Shown here in pieces: positions 11,220 through 63,309 of a DNA stretch of 64,000 nucleotides (the stretch's first letter is position 1; each line of letters starts with the position of its first letter). Both the position numbers and the translations under genes were made by a program. The stretch is from Forficula auricularia. Its lineage: Eukaryota > Arthropoda > Insecta > Dermaptera > Forficulidae. The DNA lies in NCBI GenBank assembly GCA_024734495.1, contig JALMQS010000266.1, positions 1 through 64,000 on the forward strand. The letters are read 5' to 3'. The notes under the pieces were generated by a model. That model did no database searches. It worked only from the letters and a program-made list of their open reading frames with translations, and was not told the DNA's origin.

Positions 11220-11965
11220 ATATTTTTCATTTTTCTTTTTTTAATCCCTGTACCAAATTTTCTATATTGTTATATTGTATAACTATAATACAAATGGAGC
11301 ATCTTTTTGTTGAAGACAGAATTAAAATGGTCTTAATTTATCCGGTGAATGTGGGATATGTTATGGGGCTGCCATTGAAATGGATGCCGAGCGTTTTCCT
11401 GATAGGAATACACCTTCACAAGCTTCATTGTATGGTGTTGTAAATCTGTTAAAAAAAAAAAAAAAAAAAAAAACAAGAAATATAAATGGTACAAAGAAAC
11501 TGAAACAGGTCAAAATAAAGAAATTGGAACTGGAATTCATCCAGAAGACTTGTGATACACTCTGGAATGTCTCAGAACAATGTCGAAAAAATTTTAAATA
11601 TTTGATCATTATTTTTTGATAATTAAGTTGAATAATTGTTAAAAATAATTATTATAAATATTTTTTTTTTTAGATTTAATTGATTTAATGTTTTGTTTAT
11701 TTGATGTCGGATTAAAAAATAGTTCTTATGAAAGTTGTTCAGTTTTTTTTGAAGATTAAGGATCTGTAAAGAAATAAATAGGTTTCTATTTAAGAAACCG
11801 AACTTAACCTCAAAATACCCTTGAAAGCTTGTTCTAGGTCGACAAACAATAGCGTAGTTTAGTTTCCCCCCTGATATAAATAAACTTTTATTTGAAACTT
11901 TTTTTCATATAATGCACTGTTTTTGAGTTATAAGACTGTCTCAAGATAAAAAACTCACCCGGTAT
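11220..11965 (+). mobile_element. Truncated DUF4817-type DNA transposon
   Basis: The right terminal repeat reads CAAGATAAAAAACTCACCCGGT (about 11942-11963). The left terminal repeat is missing. Inside, GTTGAAGACAGAATTAAAATGG and the frame 11380-11450 (MDAERFPDRNTPSQASLYGV) match the start of DUF4817 domains, a helix-turn-helix found in insect transposon proteins. The frame is broken by an A run at 11449-11471. Confidence 0.6.
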
Positions 11966-12519
11966 ATCGAGTAATTTTTTTGCATACAATGATCGTTTAT
12001 TTGCAAGTGGTGATATACTATATAAATAAGAAGAAACATGAGGGCGGTCATCGTTTTTCTCTTGATATACATCATATATATTCCTATGCATGAGCCAATG
12101 TAAATAGGAAAGAATGCTTGGACGAACGAGAGGGTCATCCTGGGCGATATCCGTTCTCGAAGACACACTTCATATATATATATATATAATGTTGACAGAT
12201 GGTGGTGGATTGTATTCAAGGGATAAATTGTTGCCATTGGCCAAGCATCGCCTCTGACATGCTAATGAAACTCTTGACCATCATCCAAGGGATATTTTCT
12301 TTTTATAACCCACTCTATTTACCTCCAATGTTTCGAGAAAAGCTTTAAAGATAAAACAAAAGAAATATTTTACCTCTATCTTTGTTTTTTTTTTGTTTTT
12401 TTGTTTTTTTACTTTACTACATTCAGTGTGCCTTACAAGAGAAAATTGATGTTTTAGCTTCGTTTTTTTTTTTGGAATATCTCAAAAAAGCCTATTAAAT
12501 AATTTTTATAAAAAAAAAT
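11966..12519. other. No gene seen
   Basis: AT-rich, with a short AT microsatellite (12173-12189) and T-rich runs near 12385-12410. Overlapping minus-strand open frames here are not convincing. Confidence 0.45.
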
Positions 12520-12840
12520 AAAACCGACTTCAAAAAAATTAAATGCAACAAATAAAATAATAAGAGCTCAAAAATAAAATAAAATACACTAAAAGGTATA
12601 AAATAATTATCTTATTTAGTTACAACTAAACGACGAAATATTTACATGAAATCACTTTTTGAAGTCGGTGCCAAACATATATATTTTATGAATCAAACTG
12701 GACGGATTTTACTTTTGGCGGGCACTCTCGCTTATATAGTTTGTTTGGCACCGACTTTAAAAAGTGATTTCATGTAAATATTTCGTCGTTTAGTTGTAAC
12801 TAAATAAGATAATTATTTTATACCTTTTAGTGTATTTTTC
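12520..12840. repeat. Small foldback element
   Basis: Inverted arms start AAACCGACTTCAAAAAAATT and carry CGACGAAATATTTACATG and its complement, about 130 bp each. It is the same family as at 2155, 2897, 3628 and 7950. Confidence 0.7.
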
Positions 12841-12844
12841 AATT

Positions 12845-13551
12845 TTGTCAAGTTTATTATTTATTAATTGGGAGGATAATTTATTTGTATTATAAAGGGC
12901 TGGAGTGATTCCATGCTTCAGGAGAATATTTGTTATTGGATAGGTTATATGTTTAGAAATAAATCTTTTAAAATATATCTTTTAATTTTTTAATTTTAAT
13001 GTGAAATCAGTGACCTAGTATCCTTAACTCATAGTAAATCAATATTAAATATAATATTTATTTACTCTTATCTTTAATACAAGTTATCTGAAAATTTTTT
13101 TGACATCGACCAGCATGATCGATTTTACCCGAACTAATACACTTAACATTAACATTTTTTTTACAAAACGTATTGATTAAAAATGAACCAAATTAGACCC
13201 AAATTATTTTAAAATATCCCCTGTATCCTAGGAACGTAAAATACAATACATTTAGAAAATATAAAAGTGTTCTTTCCTTAATAAGACCAGCACAATTTTA
13301 ATAAGAAAAGTCTAGACATCAGCAAAACTGACGGCATGTAGATAAGACGAATAATGGCACTAACCATATAAATTAGGCATATACGAAGGCATCCTTCGAA
13401 TGGTCTCTAAATTTCGCTCGTATGGCGCCAAGTTTATGAGATTTTAAATTGGTCGAAATTCCCCCACTTTCCCCTAATATGAAAAGATGTTTCATGAGAA
13501 ATGTGAGCCTGCTTAATGCACAGGTGATCAAAATTTGGAGCAATCATTGAT
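12845..13551. other. No gene seen
   Basis: AT-rich unique-looking DNA between the foldback and a hAT fragment. No recognisable motif. Confidence 0.5.
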
Positions 13552-13592
13552 ACACCAGTGTGCCGCGGCACACACTTTGCGGAACACTGCTC
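13552..13592. mobile_element. hAT-type end fragment
   Basis: Contains GTGTGCCGCGGCACAC followed by GAACACTG, a typical subterminal and terminal arrangement of hAT elements (reverse reads CAGTGTTC). The other end was not found. Confidence 0.4.
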
Positions 13593-13869
13593 TACACGGA
13601 TGTGTAATGATTTTGTTTGGCCTTAACCAAATCAATATAATCCTGAAAAAAAACAATCGATGAAAAGAATTATAAAAATTAATCTTATATATTTAGAATT
13701 CGAATGAGCATTGAGCAATTATGGTCAAATTTATTTTTAGGAAAAATTAATATCAGAAAAGTATACGTAGTAAATATTCAGTAATATACGTGTAGTAACA
13801 AAAACTTTATATATTCGTAATTTAAATTTGTCATAAATTAATTTATAATTAAAAAACTAATTCTATTAA

Positions 13870-15174
13870 GGTAGTTGTTTGACCATATGGATTTTCATAG
13901 GATTTTTTTGAAGTTTAGACAGATTATTTTGTAAATACGTCAGCATTAATTGGTGGCAAAACGAAATTTATGAACAATATATAGTAGTTCCGGAGATATT
14001 AAATTCCAAAGATATAGTTTTTCAAACTCTTATACATTGCACTATACGGGATATCGGAAAGTTTACATACACATTTAATTATAAATTAAGAAACTCTTAT
14101 TACCATTGGTATAAAAAAATAAACCAACATTAAACAATAACTAAAACATTTTTACTTTACCATACTGTGTATAGTAAAGTATTGTAATCGTGCATGAAAA
14201 AAGTGGGTTTTTTTCCTTCTTTTTCTAAAAATATCTCAAAAACGGGTGAAACTATTTTGATTAAAAAAATTAAGCGAAACCATGCCATTTCGGTCTACAA
14301 AAAATCCCTTATAAGTGAACATCGAAAAAAATTATATTTTTTGAGATAATAATTGTTTTGTCAAAATGTCTGTTAGTCTGTCTGGTTGTCTGTTAATCTG
14401 TGCGTTACCAAATTTTTATGGACGAGTTAGCTCAAAAACTAGTGTGAATATCGAAACCAAATTTCACACGTAGTTTTGGTCCATTAAGATTAAGAGCTGA
14501 TTAAATTTTTGTGCATATCGACCTAAAGTTAAGGGGGGTGGAGGGGGGGGGGGATAAAAATTAAAAATCTAGGCCATTTGAGCAAACTCAACCAAATTTT
14601 GTATAGATAATCAGTGGCCCCCCAGGAGTCTAAAATGCAAAAACTAACCTCCGCTCCTCTAGATGATTATAAATAATTTTATTAAATATTAATTATAAGT
14701 GAGGGGCCAGGTTGTATGGTAAAGTCAAGTGGATGGCCACAACGCAACACGTCAGCTTATTTAAATAAAATTTTAATTCATAGTTACAACTTACAGTTTC
14801 TGAGATAATAATTATTAAATAATGAAAAATTTACACTAAAAACAAGCTGGCAACAACGCATTTATTTAACCCAAAAAGCGGGTTAACTTTAGTACTTTTT
14901 TTACGTTTTTTCGATTCAGTCATTGTCGCAACGGATTTCAATCGCTTATTACGAACGTTTTGTTTTATAAATCTACCTTTATAATGTACTATATCTGACA
15001 TTTCTATCATAAAATGTATACAAGCTAGGATAATGTTCTCAAACGAGCACGGGATTGGCTAGTAGTGGTACATAAACAGCAAAAAGTTTTGGGCTTATGA
15101 ATTATGAATACTTATTGTCTGTTCTATATACTCTAGCATTAACTTTTTGCTAGTATTGTCACAAAACAACTACC
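13870..15174. mobile_element. TTAA-flanked element with GGTAGTTGTTT ends
   Basis: TTAA at 13866-13869 and 15175-15178 flanks the inverted ends GGTAGTTGTTT. TTAA duplication is typical of piggyBac-type transposition, but no transposase is present, so the class is uncertain. A different repeat (14147-14762) is nested inside. Related fragments lie at 56545-56789 and 60030-62697. Confidence 0.5.
14147..14762 (+). repeat. Interspersed repeat A, copy 1
   Basis: Starts near TTTACCATACTGTGTATAGT, contains GTGCATGAAAAAAGTGG, AAAACTAGTGTGAATATCG and a G run, and ends ACACGTCAGCTTATTT. Five copies occur in the window. Class unknown. Confidence 0.65.
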
Positions 15175-15384
15175 TTAAATGAAAATCATAATGGCCAATT
15201 AAACAACGAGGATTCAAAAAATAGACGTTTCAGATGGTTTAAGTGACCTCATGTGGTCTGCTATTGACATTTTAACAGTCACAAGCAGGGGATAGGAGAA
15301 GTAAATATCACTTACTTAGCAATTAATTAAACTATTTAACGTAATTGATCATGAAAATAGAAAACATTTAATCATGCATATTTT

Positions 15385-56239
<40,855 letters not shown>

Positions 56240-56297
56240 GACCAACGACTTTATAAAATTATCAGCATGGGGAACAACATTCTGTTACCACAATAGA

Positions 56298-56338
56298 GGA
56301 TATTGTGGACGCTTCTACTCACATCCTTGCTTATATAT
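56298..56338 (-). promoter_or_regulatory. Putative promoter of RTK gene 1
   Basis: On the minus strand TATATAAGCAAGG (56338-56326) lies about 90 bp before the start codon, followed by TCCACAATATCC and TTGTGGTAAC, which form an inverted repeat CCACAATA/TATTGTGG. The same order (TATAAACAAGG, TCCACAATATCC, TTGTGGTCAC) precedes the paralogue at 9217-9271. Conservation between paralogues argues for a promoter or 5' UTR element. TGTGGT also matches the known RUNX/Runt binding core. That function is inference. Confidence 0.55.
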
Positions 56339-56379
56339 TATATATACGTATAATATATTAATGATAAGGTCAAGCGAGT

Positions 56380-56540
56380 AGACAGAATCTTTTTTTTTTG
56401 GGGGGGGGCTGGATATGTAACAATGAGTAGGATCCGGCCCCCCCAAAAAAATATTTTTGGGATCAATGAGAGAAAACTAAGAAAAAAAAAATAATAATAA
56501 AAGTAAATTATCATATAAAAAAATCAAAACAACAGTCTCA
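56380..56540. other. No gene seen
   Basis: T, G and C homopolymer runs (56392-56450) upstream of the RTK gene 1 promoter. Nothing else recognised. Confidence 0.4.
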
Positions 56541-56544
56541 GATT

Positions 56545-56789
56545 TAAGGTAGTTGTTTCGCGACAATACTGACAAAAAGTTAATGCTTGAATATATAGAA
56601 CATACAATAAGGATTCATAATTCATAAGCCCAAAACTTTTTGCTGTTTATGTATCACTACTAGACAATACTGTGCTCGTTTGACAAATCTGGCAACACTG
56701 TTCGAGCTTGTATATATTTTACCATAGAAATGTCAAATAAAGTAAGATTTATAAAACAAAGCGTTTTTAATAAGCGATTGAAGGCTGTA
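56545..56789 (-). repeat. Fragment of the TTAA-flanked element
   Basis: Starts TTAA/GGTAGTTGTTTCGCGACA and matches the right half of 13870-15174 (for example GGGCTTATGAATTATGAAT in reverse). Ends at the Helitron-like element at 56790. Confidence 0.6.
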
Positions 56790-58038
56790 GTACCTGGCCA
56801 CCGAGCGATGCTCGGTAACTTCTTGCTTCAGTTAAAAGCTATATATTAATCCCCCGAACCCCCCCCCCTCGCCACCCGGACCCCCAGCACTTCACCTCAC
56901 CTCCTGCACCCCTCCACCCCACATCCACCCCCACCCCTGAGACCACTTCCGTACCCCTCCACCACTGCACCCCCCACATCTACCCCACCGTCACCTCCAC
57001 CCTCACCCAGTTTTTGCATTTCAAGCCTTGTAGTGGTCCACAAAAAAATAGGTATATAAATAAATACCTTATAATAATTAATTATAAACGTGGGGTGAAC
57101 CGCGATTGGAATTAGGTGTACACCGTTTTTGGAATTATCTGTAATTATTTTGGAATTCATTAGATAATCTATTGTCATCTATTGTCTTCTACTTAGAAAT
57201 GAAAGTGGAAGTGGAAGTAGGTGTACACGGTTTTAGGTCGCGGTTCACCCCTCGATTATAAATAACCATTTTTGAGTTCATCAATTAAATTGCCAAATTC
57301 TAATATAGAAAAAATAAGTTTGTGGGATTTAAAACTCGATTTTTAATCAATTAAATTGTCTATTTTTTTTTTTTTTTTTTTTTTATAAATTTTATTAAAC
57401 CAATTATTTTACATTAATTAATGTATACATTGTATCTTTTGCTTCGATTCCGGAGATAACTTCTCCACCATCGAGTGTCCTTGATCATCTTTAGTCCTTG
57501 TTTTTAGTAAGAGGAAAAATCTAATTAGATAAAAAAACCTCTTTTCCGATAATTATTTAAATTCCATTATTCCCCAATCAAATCGATTGGTATCCTTCTC
57601 CTCTCTCTCTCCATTAAATTGTCTAACTTTTAATATATATAATAATAATATTTGTAATGAGATCTATTAGTGGAATTTAAAATTAAAAACCAATTAATAA
57701 TTAAAAGTAAATTGAAAAAAATATAAACATACATTTTTATCGAGACAACCACCTGTGAGCAATGCACGGTAACTTTTTGCCTCTAAATATGTTAGCTCAA
57801 GTTTCAAATTTCAAGCTCCGAGACTTACCGAAGACGATATATGAACAATTAAAATATTTATTTTACAACATGACTAATTTACACCTCCTTCTTTTATTTT
57901 AATCGGATTAAAATTTATACACGACTAATAACTCATGAGACTTGATAAGTTCACCAATTTTTAGCGGAATCGTTAGAGGCCTTTTTCGAGAAGTCGATTC
58001 TATATATACAAGAATTGCTCGTTTAATATAATAAGAAT
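56790..58038 (-). mobile_element. Helitron-like element
   Basis: On the minus strand it starts near TTCTTATTATATTAAACGAG and ends ACCGAGCATCGCTCGGT then GGCCAGGTAC. C-rich on the plus strand (56850-57010). Contains a nested palindromic MITE (57090-57253) and, at 57740-58020, a fragment resembling repeat B. Confidence 0.65.
57090..57253. repeat. Small MITE with GGGGTGAACCGCGA ends, copy 1
   Basis: Ends GGGGTGAACCGCGA and TCGCGGTTCACCCC, with inner AGGTGTACACC and GGTGTACACGG. Non-coding. A second copy is at 59355-59515. Confidence 0.65.
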
Positions 58039-58039
58039 A

Positions 58040-58770
58040 TATTTTTAATGAAATACTTGCTAAAGTTATTTATTCTCGAGAAGCTTTTCGATACTCCTAA
58101 AGTCCCTTTTCGGACTAAATGATATTATTCGAAATTAAAGAAGAAATATCATGGTCAACTTCAACAACATTAATTCTTGGGAAGCTTCACAAGAAATAAT
58201 TTAGCAAGTGAGTCGTCAGTAGAATCAAATAAAAATCTTTTAAATAAAATTAACTTCATTTTTATGATATTTCGTTTAACGATGTTTGCTGAACTTAAAA
58301 TCATTATTGAAAACTTTTTTTCGAACTCCACTGTCAAGACAACTTTTAATGATAAGAAAGTGAAGTAAATAAATATATAATATAATAGAGAAAAGAAGCA
58401 GCGAGTTTTTCCTTTTATATTTTAAGGGTGTAACTTATATATTAAAAAAAACTTTTTTAAGAAACAATTTTTTCTTCAGAATGAGAAAAATTTCCATACT
58501 TGCATGACTAAAAATAAAAGTATGGGCTTTTTATAATTTAATTAAACCTCACTTTTATTTTTAGTTCTGTGTAAGATGGAAAATATAAATTTTATAAAGG
58601 TACCTATTGGGAAACTGAGAATTTCAATACGCTATCTGGCGGTCAAATTTAGAACTAGAGGATGAAGGATAAATAACCATATGATTATTGCAATCTCAAT
58701 AACAATAACGTTTAAAAACAAAGTTTTAATTTTAATTTCAAATGAATAAGCCTCAAATGAGTTTGATTTA
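58040..58770. other. No gene seen
   Basis: AT-rich DNA. The plus-strand open frame 58177-58368 has no recognisable feature. Confidence 0.45.
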
Positions 58771-58774
58771 TAAA

Positions 58775-59165
58775 CAGTATATCGGGTTTTTTATCTTGAA
58801 ACATATGGAAAAAGTTTTAAATAAAAGTTTATTTATATCAGGGGAGAAACTAAACTAGGCTATTGTTTGTCGACGTAGAACAAGCTTTATAGGGTATTTC
58901 AATGTCAAGCTCTGTTTTTTAAATGGAGCCCTATATTTTTCTATGCGTCTACTTAATCTACAAAAAATACTGATCAACTTTCATAAGAACTATTTTTTAT
59001 ACGAAATCAAATACTTAAACAAAATACATGAATCAATTAGATCTCAAAAAAATCTTAATAAATATTTTTAACAATTATTTAACTTAATTATCAAATAATA
59101 ATGATTAAACAATTAATTATTAAATAAATAATCATTAAATCGAAAAGTCACAACAGTGAAAATAA
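58775..59165 (+). mobile_element. Truncated DUF4817-type element, left end
   Basis: Starts near TATCGGGTTTTTTATCTTGA and follows the left arm of the 50797 element (AAGTTTATTTATATCAGGGG). The rest is missing. Confidence 0.55.
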
Positions 59166-59354
59166 GTTTATAATATTTCATTTCTCATTAATATATCAAA
59201 GAATAATTGACATATTAATGAGAAATGTTTTGATCGGGCTTTTTGAAAAAGATAGTACGTAACGCGAGACTACTACTGGTTGAAGCTATTGGAGTCTGCG
59301 TAGTCTCAAGTCTGGACCAAGAGAGAAAAAGATATGATTTATTATATATATTAT

Positions 59355-59515
59355 TTTGAACCGCGACCTAATTTGCTGTACACCTACTTCCACTTGTACT
59401 TCCAAATATTTCCAAGAACTTCCAAATATTTCCAAGTACTTCCAAATATTTCCAAGTAATTCCAAAATACTTCCAAAGAGGTGTACACCTACTTCCAATC
59501 GCGGATCACCCCTCG
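59355..59515. repeat. Small MITE, copy 2, with a 19-20 bp tandem repeat
   Basis: Ends GAACCGCGACC and CAATCGCGGATCACCCC, with the inner GGTGTACACC block. Between them, about four copies of ACTTCCAAATATTTCCAAG (59398-59475). Confidence 0.65.
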
Positions 59516-59529
59516 GATAAAAGTATATA

Positions 59530-59622
59530 CAAAATAAATTTTATTGTTTGCATAACTAAAATTTGGAGGCACACTTCAAGAAAGAAAAGTGCCGCGGCAC
59601 AGTGGTTGAGAATCACTGATCT
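59530..59622. mobile_element. hAT-type end fragment
   Basis: Ends GTGCCGCGGCACAGTGGTTG then AGAATCACTG, the typical hAT terminus (reverse CAGTGATTCTCAACC). The other end was not found. Confidence 0.4.
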
Positions 59623-59639
59623 AGAAACTGATAATATGA

Positions 59640-60029
59640 GGAAAGGAGCCATTTATTAATTCACTTTTTCCTTCTTCCCTAAATCAATTAGTCTTTTTTT
59701 TGATTCTCCACTATACTAAAAAATACTCGTGCTACCCAAATTGTGGTCTTTGCAGACCCGGAGGCATATAATTAGAGAGCGCAAAAAAAGCTCTTTTTTT
59801 CGGAAAAAAGGCGCCTATTAAGTCCCGATTTTTTGCAAAAAAAGGCTCTAAAAAGGCCAAAAAAGGCTGTTTTTTTCGGAAAAAAGGCTCCTAAAAAGAG
59901 TCGATTTTTTTGGAAAAAAAGCTAATACGTATATATCTTAGAAAGGATAGAAATATAATAGAAATTATGAATTTTTATAAAACAAAGAACCACAAAAAAA
60001 GACATTTTATTTAAAAATCTAATATTACT
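59640..60029. other. A-rich tract with repeated AAAAAAGGCTC
   Basis: 59780-59930 contains several AAAAAAGGC(T/G)C and TTTTTTCGGAAAAAA phrases in both directions. No gene was seen. Confidence 0.4.
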
Positions 60030-60549
60030 ACATTTTCTATAATATAATGAAAAATTTACACTAAAAATAAGCTGGCAACAACGCATATATTTAACCTAAA
60101 AAGTGGGTTAACTTTAGTACTTTTTTGCCCTTTTTTCGCTTCAGCCATTGTCGCAACAACTTTCAATCGCTTATTAAGAACTGTTTGTTTTACAAATCTC
60201 CCTTTATAATCTACTCTTATTAAACGAGCAAAAATTGTTTATATATATATTTGTTTGTATATATATGTGTATCTTAGTTCTATTTTGAAAACGGCTCTAC
60301 TGATTTTGATGAAACCAACTCTATTAACAAGTTTTGAGGATGAAAAAACGATCTGGCTAGGGCTTCGACAAATTTCATCTTAATGGATCTGATCTTTTCC
60401 TAAGTAATTATTTATAGATGAAAATCTCAATAAAAAAGTTTGTTTACATTTTTTTCAATTATCTTTTATTTATTAATTGGTTTTTCAATTTTAAAACCCA
60501 CTAATACTTTATAATATTGTTATATATTAGAATTTGCAAATTTAATTGA

Positions 60550-61255
60550 TTAAAATTGAATGGATTGAGGGAGAGGATACCAATCGACTTGATTGGGGAA
60601 TAATGGAATTGAAATAATTATCGGAAAAGAGGTTTTTTTATCTAATTAGATTTTTCCTCTTATTAAAAACAAGGACTAAAGATGAATAAGGACACTCGAT
60701 GGTGGAGAAGTAATCTCCGGAATCGAAGCAAAAATACAATGTATACATTAATTAATGTAAAATAATTGGTTTAATAAAATTTATAAAAAAAAAAAAAAAT
60801 GATTAAAATTCAATGAGGGATGGGGATTGGGAGAGAATAATGGAATTTAAACAATTATCGGAAAAGAGTTTTTTTTCTTTAATTAGTTTTTTCCTCTTAT
60901 TAAAAACAAGGACTAAAAGATGATCAAGGACACTCGATGGTGGAGAAGTAATCTCCGGAATCGAAGCTCAAAAGAAATATATGCATAAATTCATGTAAAA
61001 TAATTGGTTTAATAAATTTATTGATTAAAATTGACGATTTTTTGGGGGGTTGGGACAGGGATATAATATGGAATTGGAATCATTATCGGAAAAGAGGTTT
61101 TTTTTATTTAATTAGTTTTTTCCTCTTATTAAAAACAAGGACTAAAAAGATGATCAAGGACAGTCGATGGTGGAGAAGTAATCTCCGGAGTCGAAGCTCA
61201 AATACAATGTATACATTAATTCATGTAAAATAATTGGTTTAATAATAACGATTGA
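60550..61255 (+). repeat. Three tandem units of about 235 bp
   Basis: TTCCTCTTATTAAAAACAAG occurs at about 60652, 60890 and 61122, each followed by GATGGTGGAGAAGTAATCTC and ending GTAAAATAATTGGTTTAATA. The element at 10213 has a single unit. Confidence 0.8.
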
Positions 61256-61412
61256 TTAAAATTCCTCTTATTAAAAAACACTTACTAAAAATATTATCGC
61301 AAGCTACAAGATCAAGTACAGTCGATGGTGGGGAAGTAATCTCCGAAATCGAAACCTCAAATACAATTTTACTTATGGAAAGTGGTGTAGGTTTTAGGTG
61401 AAACATGATGTT

Positions 61413-61473
61413 AGTTAATAGAGTAAAGGGTGTGTAGTTTCACAGTGAAACTACACACCTTTACTCTATTAAC
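61413..61473. repeat. Perfect hairpin
   Basis: AGTTAATAGAGTAAAGGG then GTAGTTTCAC is followed directly by the complement. About 30-bp arms without a loop, inside the Helitron-like element. Confidence 0.7.
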
Positions 61474-62699
61474 TCAAATACAATGTATACATTATTTCAT
61501 GTGAAAAATTGCTTCAATAAAATTATTATTTATTAAAGTTTAAAGTTTAAATTTTTATTTAAATCACACATGATTACTTTATAATTATTTATTGAAACAA
61601 ATAATTACAATTTTAATACAACGTTTCGATCGACTTATTCTGAGATCGTTCTCAAGTATGAGAACCCACTCCGATTATAGGTTAACTGAGTAGAGATGGG
61701 TAGTTCGTGAACGAACTAGTTCAAATGAACTATTCCTAAAAATCAACTGAGCCAATCATGTTTATCTGGGCTCAAAGCCCAAATATACCGACGGCATCAG
61801 CGCCCCTTTCGGATTGAGCATTACATGTTATTAAAGATTATAAAAAGCAAAAAAATTATATTGACAAATCAAATGATAATAATAGCAATAATAGTACATA
61901 ACAATTAATTCACTTATCAAGAATGTTATAGTTTACATCGTTGGATTTTTTAATATAAGGTACATTTTGTATATTAACATATTTTTACATGAAGTTAGCA
62001 ACCCTGACATCTGTAAGTTGGCACGGTATTCAAAAATCTTTTGATAATTAAAAAGTCTTTTTTAGAAATTCTAAAAAGCATTTCTTTAAACTTATTTTTT
62101 ACCAAATATTTTTGATAACTTAAGTTACCTTATCTGGTAGATTACATGGAATTATTGGATTATATTTACAAGATCAGGTTCCACATCTCATTTAGATTGT
62201 AACCATCTTATTTATATTTTTTTATTATTTATTATTTATTTAATTGATTAAAAAACTCGATAAATTGTTATTTAATTTAAAAAAAATATAGGGAATTTAG
62301 TTATATACCTATATACACATAATCTGTGGACCACTAGAAAGCTAGAAATGCAAAAACTGGGTGCGGGGTGGGGATGGATGTGGGGAGTGCAGGAGGTGGG
62401 GTGCACTGGTGGAGGATCAGGAGGTGGGGTGAGGTGCAGGGTTTCGGGGCGGGATTGGGTCCAGGGGGCGTTTGGTTACCGTGCATCGCTCGGTGGCTCC
62501 AGGTACTGTACTTATATAACATTTCAATGATAAAATATATACAAACTCAGACAGTGTTGCCAGTTTTGTGAAACGAGCAAGGGATTGGCTAGTAGTGGTA
62601 CATAAACAAGTTTTGGGCTTATGAATTATGAATCCTTATTGTCTGTTCTATATACTCTAGCATTAACTTTTTGCTAGTATTGTAGCGAAACAATTACTT

Positions 62700-63309
62700 T
62701 AATTTTTTTAAAAAGCCTATTAAAATCATTAAATAATATAAAATGGCATTTGCCGATCGAAATTCACCACTGCATGAGGGTAAATCTATTTTACAACCCC
62801 ATTTGATTCGCCTGGTAGCTTAGTTTAATTACAATCACTGAGTCACACTTTTTTTCTTCATTTGCTTAATCCATTCCACGGCTACTTGTTGTTACATTTG
62901 ATTATTTTCCCCCCCCTCGTTGGTATACCTACTACTAAGCTTAAGAAACTTCGTCGAAGAAAGTTAATCACAGGGACAAGTTTGTTTGGTTTAGTTAATT
63001 AAACTTGGTTCAAGTTGGCTTTTCCGAATATCTCGACAGACAGTCCTAAGGGAACTTCTTCTACTTTACCTTTTTTTTTTAATCCACCTCGAAGCTATAA
63101 AACTCAAAAAGATGAGAAAACAACTTACACACACACACACACACACACATCTGTTCGTTACTTATGCTCTGTTTAATTAAAACTAAACATTTTCGGCGTG
63201 TTTAGTGCTCAGTATATGTCTTTCTTTACCTAGCATTAATAACAATTAAATATTTAAATAATTATTTATTCACAAAACTTAAAACTACTTATTTATTCAC
63301 AATTGAATA
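62700..63309. other. No gene supported; AC microsatellite
   Basis: Contains an (AC)n run at 63127-63149. A plus-strand ATG at 62743 starts MAFADRNSPLHEG and meets a GTAAAT donor, so it could be a first exon of another gene, but nothing further supports it. Confidence 0.3.

Larger units (their letters stand above)
60210..62506 (+). mobile_element. Helitron-like element, complete
   Basis: Starts A/TCTACTCTTATTAAACGAGC, ends CGTGCATCGCTCGGTGGC then TCCAGGTAC/T. Boundaries are confirmed by the empty-site comparison with 14980-14991. 2,297 bp. It contains three tandem copies of about 235 bp and a G-rich tract (62358-62470). No replicase or helicase coding, so non-autonomous. Confidence 0.75.
60030..62697 (+). 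mobile_element. TTAA-family element split by a Helitron-like insertion
   Basis: 60030-60209 and 62507-62697 match consecutive parts of the element at 13870-15174 (GTGGGTTAACTTTAGTACTT before, GGGCTTATGAATTATGAAT after). The gap falls between TTATAA and TGTACT, exactly where the undisturbed copy reads TTATAATGTACT (14980-14991). Confidence 0.65.

Noticed and set aside
11888..12237. Two overlapping minus-strand open frames
   Set aside because: The low-coordinate part lies in the DUF4817-type terminal repeat and the rest is AT-rich. No domain or splice signals were seen.
62334..62571. Glycine- or proline-rich small proteins
   Set aside because: They translate the G-rich tract of a Helitron-like element, which explains both strands being open.
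62743..62780. First exon of a plus-strand gene (MAFADRNSPLHEG then GTAAAT)
   Set aside because: Only an ATG and a donor-like site. No promoter, no second exon and no homology. Kept only as a remark.
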